Source of the DNA: Viola odorata
Lineage: Eukaryota; Streptophyta; Magnoliopsida; Malpighiales; Violaceae
Direction of reading: 5' to 3'
DNA length: 64,000 bases
Assembly: GCA_963691705.1 (NCBI GenBank)
Contig: OY829537.1
Coordinates: 62,720,304-62,784,303, forward strand
The notes below the pieces were generated by a model. That model searched no databases and was not told the origin of the DNA. It worked only from the letters and a program-made list of their open reading frames with translations. This document shows, in pieces, positions 31,046 through 40,984 of this stretch. The position numbers and the translations under genes were made by a program. Positions within the stretch are counted from its first letter, which is position 1; every line of letters starts with the position of its first letter.

Positions 31046-33328
31046 ATGGCTAAGACTCGCCGTACTGAGTCGAAATCTGCCGATGAGAAAAGGATGGATA
31101 TTACGTCTAGTGTTATCACATCTGTGGCCGCTCTCCGCGAGCATTTGGCCGCCCATAATGTTGATATTCCTGATGATTATAAAACCACTGTTTCCCCTGA
31201 GTCACTACGTCTGAACATCGTTTTGACGGGCAATCGTAGGGTCATGTATGCACAAATGTTCCGTTATGGCTTTCGGCTTCCCATTGACTCTTTTGTCAAA
31301 GAATTGCTTATTGCCGGTGATTTGACTCCGGCCCAACTATCCCCAAATGCCTATTGTTGTGTTTATGCTTTCCTGGAACTTTGCAAATACAAAGGGATTA
31401 CTTCCCCTTCCCTTCTACTGCTTAAATCTCTTTTTAAGCTGATGAAATGCCGAGGGGTGATAACGATATCGCCCCGTTTTGACGATGACTCTCTGAAGTC
31501 TTTTACTTGGAAACTCCTCCATATCGAGTCTTCCGTTGATGGCTGGAAAAAGGAGTTTTTTGTGATAGATCTTCCTGGAGATCTTGGTTCCTGGTGGCGA
31601 TCTGGTTTTAATCAAAACGTGGATGACAACGTCTGGAGCCGACCAGGGACCCTTCCAAAATGTGAGCAAGACTGGTTAAACACATTGCTCAAACTGGAAG
31701 TCAGCGTTCACATCCGCCAAGTGGCCTGTAGAATGCACATTCGATCTTGTGTTAAACGTGAGTGTCGCGTTACTCCTTTCTTTGCTATCGATGATACTAA
31801 TGCTGACGCTATTTTGTGCTTTCGCAGCGACGGATCCCAATTATAGACCTGAAAGCGTAAGGAGACGCTTGAAAAGGGCTCAAGAGCGAGGAGAAAATGA
31901 GAGAGCTACTTCCACGGAAGCGACTGACAATCCTACCGATCTTCCGGCTACTTCCGCTACTCCCGTTCAAGTTTCCTCTTCTTCGGTCGGTGTGAGGGAT
32001 TCTGACATTCCTTCAGGCATTCCCCTTGTAACCGTTGCTGCTCCTTCTGCCCAACCTTCTTCTTCTTCCAAGGCTCCTAAGGCTATTGCCAAAGGAAAAA
32101 AGAAGAGAAAAATGAGAAGTGTCGTCGCTCTTACACCTTCTCCAGACGCGGCAGGCTCTTCAGAAGTGCCTCTTCCCCATACTGATACAGTAAGGGTGCC
32201 TTTTAGCCCTGATATGCTATATTTCGATATCTGTCATTTTTTGATTTTTTTTTATCTATGTTTCATGTTGCGTTCTTGGCAGGACGCTACCGTTGTTGCT
32301 ACCTCCATTCCTCCCTCAGGCGATATGGATTTGGGTTATGCGTTGACTGGCTCAAAGAAGAGACAGCGGCCGGAAGAGGAGGGTAGAAATCCATCTTCCT
32401 CTACCATTGGGATGGGGAGCAGACCTGCGGACTGGTTTGATTCTACGGTTGTTCCCCAGGGAGGAAATCAGCCAGAATTTTTGGAGAACTTGGGCACAGG
32501 CGATACCTTCGGGGTTTCGCCCAATTCTTTCAGCGGTCCCGTTCACGCATATTCCTCCAATCCAGGGTATCAAGAGGTCTTGCAGGATCTTTCAGGTTAT
32601 CACCCTCATGGCACTTATCTTGCTCCAGGGGGTTCATCCACCCAGGTTCACCCACCTTCGCCTTTGGCGTTTGCTCCTTCGATCGTTCCTCTGCGGGATC
32701 GTTATGGCGAAGGAGGTACCACCTTCAACTTTGTGGCGAACCTTAGTCCGATAGATGGGGCTAACTCTGTAACCCACCAGGTTGGACTGTATGATTTCCG
32801 TAATACCGGCTTGGCGGCGTTGGGGGTGATGGCTCAGATGAAGTTTCAGCTTTATTGGCTTCCCAGGTTTTGGTGTCTGCGGCAGAACGTGACGCTTTTC
32901 TTTCTAAAGGCATGTTTGATAGGGAGAACTCCTTGCGCACCAACCTTTTCACTAATTTGCTGAAATTCCATTACTGGGCAGAGGAGGCGCGACGTCAGGC
33001 CACCTCTCTTTCCTCTGCTTTGACAGACTTAGAGCGAGAGCGGAATGAGAAGAGAAAATTGCTGGAGGAGCGCACAAACTTATTACTGGCTCATCAGAAG
33101 CAGAAAGAACATCAGTCTGCCGCCTTGGCAGTGGAGAGGGCTAAAGTTACTGGTTTGGAGAATAAGAAGTCCTCCCTGGCCAAGGAGAAAGCTGCCCTAG
33201 AGGAAGAGTCGGCTGATAAGAGCCTCTGGCATGCCGAGCAGACTGCCTCTATTTTGGTCGCTTGCTTTGAGGAAGCCCATGGGGTCGACGCCTACAAACC
33301 GGATGAGGTTACTGCCACTTTCAAATGA
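31046..33328 (+). CDS. Antisense gene aG4, sister of aG3, with one likely frameshift
   Basis: ATG at 31046 (MAKTRRTESKS). The N-terminal domain (VMYAQMFRYGFRLPIDSFVKELL, YCCVYAFLELCKYKGI, WWRSGFNQNV) parallels that of aG3. Intron 1 is 31758-31827 and intron 2 is 32190-32282, both GT-AG. The middle is Ser/Pro-rich with a basic KGKKKRKMR near 32090. The C-terminal coiled coil (about 32990-33250) is rich in Glu, Arg, Lys and Leu. A one-base loss in the G run at 32822-32826 shifts the frame; the downstream frame then runs to 33328. Allowing for it the length would be close to 706 residues against 724 for aG3, which supports the model. Confidence 0.7.
31758..31827 (+). other. Intron 1 of aG4
   Basis: The donor is TTAAACGTGAGT, the acceptor TGCTTTCGCAG, and GATACTAATG is a good branch site. 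Splicing joins the two frames that hold exon 1 and exon 2. The phase (1) and place match the aG3 intron. Confidence 0.7.
32190..32282 (+). other. Intron 2 of aG4
   Basis: The donor is ATACAGTAAGGG, the acceptor is GCGTTCTTGGCAG, and a T-rich tract lies before it. The 93-nt length keeps frame and has no stop, so retention is possible. aG3 shows no such intron. Confidence 0.45.
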
Positions 33329-34513
33329 AAATCTGGCCACCTTAATGAGGAGGGCTTCGTCAAGCTAAGGCGGCAGGCTGGAAACGGAGGCACCCCGAAG
33401 GTTGACATGCTTCGAGGCTTTATAGCTCTTTCCTTAGTGATCAAGCGTCACTGAATTTTTGTTTATTATTTTGACCAATGAAGTCTGCACTTTGTAGCCC
33501 CCCTTAAACATTTCGATATATTCAAGTCACTTTTATTGCTGACTTTCCTTTATTTAGTTGCCTCCTCGCAAACCCCTTTGGCATTATCTTCGCCATGTTT
33601 TTTCAATGCGCTTACTTATCCGAACAGATCCTTAGTGCTCCCACCAAATTACGGAATTTGGTATTGAGTTAGCTTTCCTGGTAAGACTAGCGATAGATCA
33701 GCTTACTAGATCCTCGCTCCTTCCGCTGCCCGAAAAGTATTCTGCGCATTCTCAACTGTAAATCATCAGTAACAAAAACACGTTACGAGGGATAGTAATT
33801 ACCCGTAGGAGCCTTTTCGCTGCCATCATAGGGCGTTACCCTGGAACCCGCGGGAATCATTTTCGCTATCAGCTCTACGCTTCACCAGGGATTACTTATC
33901 TGGCTACTAGCCGGGATTTCACGATTCTCCGTGTTTCCCTAATTTCACGATCGGCCCTTAAAGTGCCTCGTCTTAGTGAGTTGTCGGATCGGGACGGCTA
34001 TCACAAGGCTAGGGAATTTTCACTTTTGGGCGTTGCCCTCGCGTCTAGAACCGTGTCCTTACTTAATGGCTTAGCCAAAGTAGCCCAGTCGTTAAGATAG
34101 GATTCTTGTTTCTAAAACGGAGTTTCTATTTCTTTGGGGCGTGCCTCATCTTGTTGGGCCGTCTCCACGAGAACGGTCAGTACAAGAAAAAGACTTTTCA
34201 CTCCCAAAGATACCGGGTGGTGCCCTCACTTAATGAGCCATCTGATCAAGATCGGTCATCACAAGGATAGGACTTTTCACCCCCGGGGGCGTCCAGGATC
34301 TTTCAATCCGACGCTAATTCAAGGTATGGTGGGTAGTGCCCTCACTTAATGGGCCATCTAATCAAGACCGGCCATCACAAGGATAGGACTTTTCACTTCC
34401 CCAAAATACCCCCTATTTTATCTGCACAAAGACAACCACAAACTTCCACGAAAGCTCTCTCGTCGAGCGTTAGTCATGGTTAGGGTTGACATAAACCAAA
34501 GGTGCAGATAAAA
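33329..34513. other. Spacer where aG4 and B pol converge
   Basis: This 1.2-kb stretch separates the two convergent transcription directions. I see no gene in it. It has a tandem repeat array in its right part (next entry). Confidence 0.5.
33955..34410. repeat. Degenerate tandem repeat in element B
   Basis: A core of about 62 bp, GTGCCTC-CTTA-TG-GCCATC-GATC-GA-CGG-CATCACAAGGATAGGACTTTTCAC in pattern form, occurs four times, starting near 33960, 34140, 34218 and 34336. A weaker fifth copy is near 34050. The last two copies are the most alike. Spacer length between units varies from about 15 to 120 bp. Confidence 0.75.
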
Positions 34514-35570
34514 TCAAATTCTAGAGTAATATAACTTCAAGCGAGCGATATTCCAAGAGTTGGATAAGGGTGTACCATCGAGTGTCTCTAGATGATAGGC
34601 TCCTTTCCCGACAACGTGGGTGACGCGATATGGTCCATCCCAGTTTGGACTGAGTTTTCCCATACGTTGCCCTGCCGCTCGCTTGTCTCTGAGCACCAGG
34701 TAACCGGGCTTCAGCAACCGTTCTTTGACGCGCCTGTTATGATAACGGGCCATCTTTTGTTTGTAATGTTGCGTTTTCAGAAGGATTTCCTCTCGGACTT
34801 CTGGTAACGCGTCCAGGTTAGCTCTTAACCTTTCCTCATTCAGTTCCTCCCGAAAATGAGCTACCCGTAGGCTCATGGACCCAATTTCCATCGGTGTAAC
34901 GACTTCGGTCCCGAAGGCCAACGCGAAAGGTGTTTCTCCGGTGGTAGTCTTAACAGTCATGGGATATGCCCACAACACATACGGTAGCTCATCAGCCCGT
35001 TTCTTTTTAGACCCTTCCAAGTTTTTCTTGATGCCGCTAAGGATGCTCCGATTGGTTACTTCCGCCTATCCATTAGTTTGCGGATGAGCCACGGAGGAAA
35101 AGCGTTGCTCGATTCCAAATCTGAGCACTAGTCTTTAAAGAACTGGCTGGTGAATTGCGTTCCGTTATCGCTAACAAGGACACGAGGTACGCCAAACCTG
35201 ATGATAACTTGATGTTTAAAAAAACGCCAAGTTTTTTCTGCCGTGATTGTGGCGACCGCTTCAGCTTCCGCCCACTTAGTGAAATAGTCTACCGCCACTA
35301 TCACAAATTTCAATTGAGACCTTGCCTTTGGGAATGGGCCTAGGATATCGATCCCCCATTTAGCAAAAGGACAAGAGGCGATAATTTCAGATATTTTAGT
35401 GGTAGGCCGCCGAGGAATCTTGGCAAACTCCTAGCACTTAGGGCAGGTTTGCACATAATTGTGGCAATCTCTTCGGATGGTGGGCCAGTAGAATCCGGAT
35501 CGAAAGACCTGGGCTGCCAGGGTACCGCCTGACACATGCATACCACATACCCCTTCATGGATAGACCTTC
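34514..35570 (-). pseudogene. pol: Element B integrase, broken by frameshifts and a stop
   Basis: Integrase text is spread over frames. The zinc-region and first catalytic part lie between about 35570 and 35340. FVIVAVDYFTKWAEAEAV and LVSDNGTQF (second catalytic Asp) are in 35313-35128. The region with the third catalytic residue (AEVTN at about 35065) has TAG where Gln precedes it. The C-terminal part 35020-34514 is open (ELPYVLWAYPMTVKTTTGETPFALAFGTE, GYLVLRDKRA, WNIARLKLYYS). At least three lesions mean this copy cannot make integrase. Confidence 0.85.
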
Positions 35571-38500
35571 TTGCTCAGTTATGCATTTAGCGGCAGGGTG
35601 AGAAAAACACCTTCGGATTAGATCCCCGTCATAGTATGTACAATGAGCTGCCTGTCTCAGTACCTTCTTCTTTTCAGCGGTATCCTGAGGCAGTTCCTCG
35701 TGTTTCAAGTATTTGATTACGGGAATTCGCCAGTCGCTGTCGCGTTCCTCCACGCATAAAGATGCTTGCTCTTCCATGAAGGATGGTACCGATAACTCTC
35801 GATAGTATACACCTTTGGGTATGGACGCTTCCGGATTCGCAGCCATTTTAGCTAGATTGTCGGCTTCAGCGTTTTTCTCCCTGGGGATATGCTCGAAGCT
35901 GACCTGCATGCCTTCCTTCTTTATTTCCAACAATTCTCGCTTTACTCTGGCGAGATATTGAATCATAATGGGTTCCCGGGCCTGAGAATGCCCCAAGACC
36001 TGGTCAATTATTAACTTGGAATCACCACAGATTTTTCGACGCAGGTCTCCTGTTCTTCCAGTATCGTGCCTCCCTTTAGAGGAAAGTCCTTTCCCTATTC
36101 TGAGCCCGGCTAGCAACGCCTCATACTCAGCCGCGTTATTAGATAACGGCTGTAAGATTCGAATGGCGTATCGTATTTGCATATCGTGCGGCCCATTTAT
36201 AAAAATTCCAGCTCCGGCCAGCTCTTGGTTTTTAGCCCCATCCACATGGACGATCCAGAGGTCCGTGTAGGTTTTCGAGAACGGGAGATCCATGTCACCC
36301 CATTCCGCTTCAGGTACGCCTTCCAAAGGATCCTCTGTAAAGGTACATTCCGCTATAAAATCAGCCAGGATCTGAGCTTTTACGGACGGTCGAGACTGAT
36401 ATCTCAATCTATATTGCTCTAGTTCAAGCGCCCAAATCAACATTCTTCTGGAAGATTCAGGCTTTCGAAATATTCTTTTCAAAGGCTGGTCCGTGAGCAC
36501 GATGACGGAATAGGACTGAAAATATCGATCCATTTTGCGGGTAGCTTGTACAAGAGTGAACGCTATCTTTTCAATTCGGGCGTATCGCAACTCCGCATCC
36601 TTCAGGACGTGGCTCACAAAATAGACCGGGCGATGAGAGTGGTTATCGTCGCGATCGAGGACGGCACTGACCACTTCATCCGCAGCGCCAAGATACAAAT
36701 ACAAAGTATCGCCTACTTTAGGTCTCGTCAATAGTAAGTCAGACGATAGGTAATCTTTTAGGCCGATAAACGCTTCCTCACATTCCGGGGTCCACCCGAA
36801 CGAGGCTTTCTTGCGTATGACTTTGAAAAAAGGGAGACACTTTTCTCCTTGCTTGGAAATGAATCGCCCAAGGGCAATGACCCGCCCTGTTAGCCTTTGC
36901 ACCTCCTTGATGGTTCTTGGCGATATCATGTCCTGTATGGCCTTAACCTTTGAGGGATTAGGCAGGATGCCTTTTCGGCTGACCACGTAGCCCAAGAATT
37001 TTCCTGTCTGAAATGCAAACATGCATTTTCGGGGATTTAACTTCATGCGATACTTTTTCATTACGTCAAAGACTTCTTTTAAGTCTCGTAGGTGATCTTG
37101 AAAGCTCGCGCTCTTCACCAAAATATCATCAACGTATGCTTCCACATTCCTCCCTATTTGTTCTTCGAAAATCTTATTGGCCATACGTTGGAACGTGGCC
37201 CCGGCGTTCTTCAGCCCGAACGGCATCGCCGTATAACAATAGGTGGCCTTTGGAGTGAGAAACGCAGTCTTTTCTTCATCTTCCCGGGCCATGGGAATCT
37301 GATGATATCCAGAGTTGGCGTCCAATGAGCTTAGATAAGCGTATCCTGCGGTCTGATCAACTAACTGATCGATGCGAGGAAGCGGGTAGCAATCCTTAGG
37401 GCAGGCATCATTTAAATTTGTGAAGTCGATGCACATGCGCCAATCCCCATTGGGCTTAGGAACAAGAACAGGGTTCGCTAGCCAGGTGGGATATTGAACT
37501 TCGCGGATAAACCCTGCGTCAAGGAGCTTTGCTACTTCCTTATCTACCGCTAACGCTTTTTCATTAGAGAACGCGCGTCGCTTTTGCTGTACCGACCTAG
37601 CATCTGGGTCCACATTGAGACGATGTTCGGCTATTGCCCGCGATATACCGGGCATATCGGAGGGCTTCCACGCGAAATCTCCTTGGCATTTGTTCAACAG
37701 CCGGGCTAGTTGAAGGTTTTCTGCTGGGCTGAGTTTTTCACTGATCAGGAAACTTGCTTCCTCTATGCCAATTGCCGGAATGGGTACCATTTTGTCTAGA
37801 GGTTGAGCACGCTTCTCATCACTCTGCTCATAGGGATCCGCTGCTATACATACGTATCTATCGCAGCTTCTTTGAGTCATGAGCGAGTAGCATTCTGCCG
37901 CCAGCTTTTGATCACCTTTTACCGATACTACCCCATCCCAGGAGGGGTATTTCATCTTTAAATGCTTCTGAGATATCACCGCTCCAAAGCGGTTGAGGAA
38001 AGGTCGCCCGAGCACGACATTGTAAGGCAAATTCAGATCCACGACAAGGAACAACAGGTTCTCTGATTGCTTGTAAGTGTCTTCTCGGAAATATATGGGC
38101 AAAGTAATTACCCCCATGACAGGGATTGGAACCCCATCAACGCCGACTATAGGCCGTTTGCTCGGTGTTAATTCATTGTCAGGCCGTTTCATGAGATTGT
38201 AAGCTTCCAGCGAAAAGAGGTTCACCGCACTCCCATTATCGATAAGAGTTCTTCTGATTCCATGACTGGCGATGACGGGTGTAACCACCAATGCATCGTT
38301 GTGCGGATAGACGACACCTTTCTCGTCCTCTTCGAAAAAGGATAATACCATTCGATCCAATATGCCTATCGCATCTCCTTTTTTCGTAATGCCATCACGT
38401 GTGCGTTTGTCTCTTTTCGCGGCTGCCAATTGCTCTGATTCGTCCATATAAGGGGTTCCTCCCACGATAATGTTAATCATAGGAATATATTCGTCATCAA

Positions 38501-40370
38501 CCGCGAGAGTTTCCCTATCTTTACCTCTAGGAGTATCATCTTTTTGCGGAACGCGTGGAGGAACTGGTGGTTCGTCTACTGTCCTTTTCATAAGATTATT
38601 TCTGGCATCTTCTCTTATTTGGGTAGCAAATTCCCCCAAATATCCTTCTTCTACCAAGCGTTCTATCGCCGATCTTAACTCTCTGCACGCTTCTGTGGAA
38701 TGGCCCCTGGCTTTGTGGAATTTACAATAAGCATTTTCCCTTCTCCCTAGAAGCACTCCTGGTTTCGTAGGCGCGGGGTAGCAGATGGGAAGATTTCGCT
38801 GTTCCGCTATCGCCAAAATCTCGGCCCTTGCTACGTTAAGAGAAGGAAAATCTGGGTCGTATGTCCGGCTCTTGTGAGAATCCCCGTGACGTCGAGAGGG
38901 GGAACCACCGGTTTTTCCCTTCGAAAAATGACCCTTCTGTTTATGGGAGGCCTTAGGGATATGGTCTTTCCTCCTGGCGTAATCGTCAATAAAATGGTCG
39001 TCAGGTTGCAGCTTCGCTGGAGCAGTAGTAATTTGAGATGTTCCATACGACGCATTATACGTCTTATCTCTATTTTCTTCCTCTTCCATTTTTGCGTAAT
39101 TGTGGGCTTTAAGCCTCAACGCATCTAAAGTCACTGGAGGATCCACCATAAGCACGTCTTTCAGCTTTCCATAGCGGCAGTTCCTTTTCAGAGCTTCTAT
39201 AGCAAAATCAATGGTAACGCCCGGCGTTAAGGACATTTCCAAATCGAAGCGACTAAGAAATTCCTTTAAGGTTTCTTGAGGCATTCGTTGTATGTCAAAT
39301 AACGCGGCGGCAGATTTCCTGATTGGAATTGCCGTGCTAAATCTGCTCCGGAATTTAGATTCTAACTGTGAGAAATTATTAATGGATCCACCAGAGAGAC
39401 CCTCAAACCAGAGACGCGCCACACCCGATAATGTCATAACGAATATTTGGCATAACGCCGCATCACTGTGAATTTGAAACTGAACAAAATCCTTCACCTT
39501 ATTAATGTGCGAGATGGGATCCTTGGTGCCATCATAAACATCAGTGGGAAGCTTCACACGCCGACTGACCCTGTGACGCCTTATACGACGGCTAAATGGG
39601 TGGCCCGATGTATCATCAAGAATTTCACGCGCCTGACACGGAGGAGACGTTTCGTCCTGACGCCCCCTATTTCGTGGTTCTGGCGTAGGATGTCGTCTAG
39701 GAGATCGACTGCGGCTCCTGTGCGAACGACTTCGATACCTTCGACTACTGGATCTTTCACTGTACTCGGGAGACAGACTTCTGTTGGCTCCTTCCCTCCG
39801 TCCGTCCCACCGGTTCCTAACCCCCACAAGCTGCCTGTCTCCTTGTAGGAGGAGACCTTGCGGCATTTGCGGTACGTATGCCTCTACTCTTCCTTGAGTA
39901 AACTGCTCAGCACTAATCGGTGGATTTCCCGCGGATAAAGGCATCTGGAGGTTTTCTGGAAACAACGGTGATATAGGTCGATCAGCGACAATAAACGGTG
40001 TAAACATGACATGGGGGGGGGGGGAACTAGATCCAGAAGCACCAGGCGTGACTCTTGCAGCCATTTCAGTCAAATATTCCAGCCGAGAACGAAGGACCGC
40101 TATTTCCATTGCAAAAGGATGTTCATGGTTGAGCACAGATCCCCCAGAAAGAGGAGTGGAGAAATCTGATCCCGCTATCTGAGATGACAAGATGTCCGTC
40201 TGTGAGGAGGCCGGTCCCCCAACAATTCCAACCGAGAGGTCCAGAGATCTCGAAAAAATTGGTTGTGTAGTCATAGAGAGATCAGTAGTAGCAAAAGGGA
40301 ATAAACGTCTGCGGATTGAGAAAGGGATATTAGAGGATGACGATCGGATGGACTCCGATCCTGTGATCAT
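35340..40370 (-). CDS. gag-pol: Element B gag-protease-RT-RNase H-aRNase H polyprotein
   Basis: The frame is open from above 40421, but the first ATG is at 40370 (MITGSESIRSSSSN). Residue numbers are counted from 40421. The gag domain starts near residue 295 (VYDGTKDPISHINKVKDF). A zinc knuckle CKFHKARGHSTEAC is near 567. Aspartic protease has LIDNGSAVNLFS near 725 and VVLGRPFLNRF. RT begins near 990 (WRMCIDFTNLNDACPKDCYP) with catalytic YVDDILVKS near 1095. A first RNase H follows, then a second one near 1390-1535 (WIVHVDGAKN, NNAAEYEALLAGL), the Tat hallmark. The last 70 residues are frameshifted relative to integrase. Apart from that the frame is intact over 5 kb. Confidence 0.93.
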   Translation of the reverse strand: MITGSESIRSSSSNIPFSIRRRLFPFATTDLSMTTQPIFSRSLDLSVGIVGGPASSQTDILSSQIAGSDFSTPLSGGSVLNHEHPFAMEIAVLRSRLEYLTEMAARVTPGASGSSSPPPHVMFTPFIVADRPISPLFPENLQMPLSAGNPPISAEQFTQGRVEAYVPQMPQGLLLQGDRQLVGVRNRWDGRREGANRSLSPEYSERSSSRRYRSRSHRSRSRSPRRHPTPEPRNRGRQDETSPPCQAREILDDTSGHPFSRRIRRHRVSRRVKLPTDVYDGTKDPISHINKVKDFVQFQIHSDAALCQIFVMTLSGVARLWFEGLSGGSINNFSQLESKFRSRFSTAIPIRKSAAALFDIQRMPQETLKEFLSRFDLEMSLTPGVTIDFAIEALKRNCRYGKLKDVLMVDPPVTLDALRLKAHNYAKMEEEENRDKTYNASYGTSQITTAPAKLQPDDHFIDDYARRKDHIPKASHKQKGHFSKGKTGGSPSRRHGDSHKSRTYDPDFPSLNVARAEILAIAEQRNLPICYPAPTKPGVLLGRRENAYCKFHKARGHSTEACRELRSAIERLVEEGYLGEFATQIREDARNNLMKRTVDEPPVPPRVPQKDDTPRGKDRETLAVDDEYIPMINIIVGGTPYMDESEQLAAAKRDKRTRDGITKKGDAIGILDRMVLSFFEEDEKGVVYPHNDALVVTPVIASHGIRRTLIDNGSAVNLFSLEAYNLMKRPDNELTPSKRPIVGVDGVPIPVMGVITLPIYFREDTYKQSENLLFLVVDLNLPYNVVLGRPFLNRFGAVISQKHLKMKYPSWDGVVSVKGDQKLAAECYSLMTQRSCDRYVCIAADPYEQSDEKRAQPLDKMVPIPAIGIEEASFLISEKLSPAENLQLARLLNKCQGDFAWKPSDMPGISRAIAEHRLNVDPDARSVQQKRRAFSNEKALAVDKEVAKLLDAGFIREVQYPTWLANPVLVPKPNGDWRMCIDFTNLNDACPKDCYPLPRIDQLVDQTAGYAYLSSLDANSGYHQIPMAREDEEKTAFLTPKATYCYTAMPFGLKNAGATFQRMANKIFEEQIGRNVEAYVDDILVKSASFQDHLRDLKEVFDVMKKYRMKLNPRKCMFAFQTGKFLGYVVSRKGILPNPSKVKAIQDMISPRTIKEVQRLTGRVIALGRFISKQGEKCLPFFKVIRKKASFGWTPECEEAFIGLKDYLSSDLLLTRPKVGDTLYLYLGAADEVVSAVLDRDDNHSHRPVYFVSHVLKDAELRYARIEKIAFTLVQATRKMDRYFQSYSVIVLTDQPLKRIFRKPESSRRMLIWALELEQYRLRYQSRPSVKAQILADFIAECTFTEDPLEGVPEAEWGDMDLPFSKTYTDLWIVHVDGAKNQELAGAGIFINGPHDMQIRYAIRILQPLSNNAAEYEALLAGLRIGKGLSSKGRHDTGRTGDLRRKICGDSKLIIDQVLGHSQAREPIMIQYLARVKRELLEIKKEGMQVSFEHIPREKNAEADNLAKMAANPEASIPKGVYYRELSVPSFMEEQASLCVEERDSDWRIPVIKYLKHEELPQDTAEKKKVLRQAAHCTYYDGDLIRRCFSHPAAKCITEQEGLSMKGYVVCMCQAVPWQPRSFDPDSTGPPSEEIATIMCKPALSARSLPRFLGGLPLKYLKLSPLVLLLNGGSIS

Positions 40371-40434
40371 GATCGTTCCAATCTTCCGACTAGATGGAGC
40401 TTGGCTATTAAGGACGCTCACTTAATATACCAAA

Positions 40435-40451
40435 GCTCAATGAAAGCACCA
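40435..40451 (-). promoter_or_regulatory. Element B primer binding site
   Basis: On the minus strand TGGTGCTTTCATTGAGC follows the LTR end after two bases. This motif is common at this place in Tat-type elements; I am not sure which tRNA it pairs with. Confidence 0.7.
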
Positions 40452-40453
40452 TT

Positions 40454-40979
40454 TGATAAGATTCGATTGTCGATCTTGTAAGATTCAGAGTCGTGGTTGA
40501 TCGGAACAGTGGTGGTCAGCGTCGAATGTACCTGCAAAGCGCCGGAGGGGGGGCTCCGGCGTAGACACTCCGATGCTTAAGTCAGTTCGGGTTTCAAAAA
40601 TAGCAGAGGTTCGTCTTAGTGATCTCGATCTTACCTTCAGATTGGAAAAGTAGGGGTATTTATAGGCCTGGTCAGCGATACCTGGCGATAACAATCCAGG
40701 CGATGTCAAAGGGTGACGTCACAAGCGATACCGACAGATGACGTCAAGAGCGATATCGTACGGGCTGCCGGGAGCGATAAGCTCGTGGGTCCCTAGGATG
40801 GGATGATGCCGTGCGTGTAGAGTCGCGTGAGTCCCCCCCCCCCCGCTGATGTCGACCATCCTAGGAATTCTTCTCTGATTCTCTGGCGATATGAAGATGT
40901 CTTACAGGTCGTATAGGAAATCGTCCTGGCGGGAGCGGCAAGTGTGCTAGCACCGTTAGGGTTGTCTCAATTGTTATCA
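40454..40979 (-). repeat. Element B 5' LTR
   Basis: On the minus strand it starts TGATAACAATTG at 40979 and ends ...GAATCTTATCA at 40454. It has an extra 20-odd bp near its end (CGATTGTCGATCTTGTAAGAT) compared with the other LTR. A minus-strand TATA box is at 40657-40664. A C12 run is near 40833. Confidence 0.93.
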
Positions 40980-40984
40980 GGCAT

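Larger units (their letters stand above)
18314..40979 (-). mobile_element. Element B: 22.7-kb Tat-type Ty3/gypsy element with four antisense genes
   Basis: LTRs at 18314-18816 and 40454-40979 are flanked by a perfect target duplication GGCAT (18309-18313 and 40980-40984). On the minus strand it carries a primer site, gag, protease, RT, RNase H, a second RNase H and integrase (40370 down to 34514). Two RNase H domains in tandem are characteristic of the Tat lineage (Tat, Ogre, Retand). Between integrase and the 3' LTR lie four plus-strand genes and, inserted later, element C. Without C it is about 16 kb. The LTRs are about 98% identical by eye, apart from one 20-odd-bp indel, so the insertion is fairly young. 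Confidence 0.93.

Noticed and set aside
36016..37328. Several plus-strand frames opposite the B RT and RNase H domains
   Set aside because: They mirror the well-supported minus-strand polyprotein and have no features of their own.
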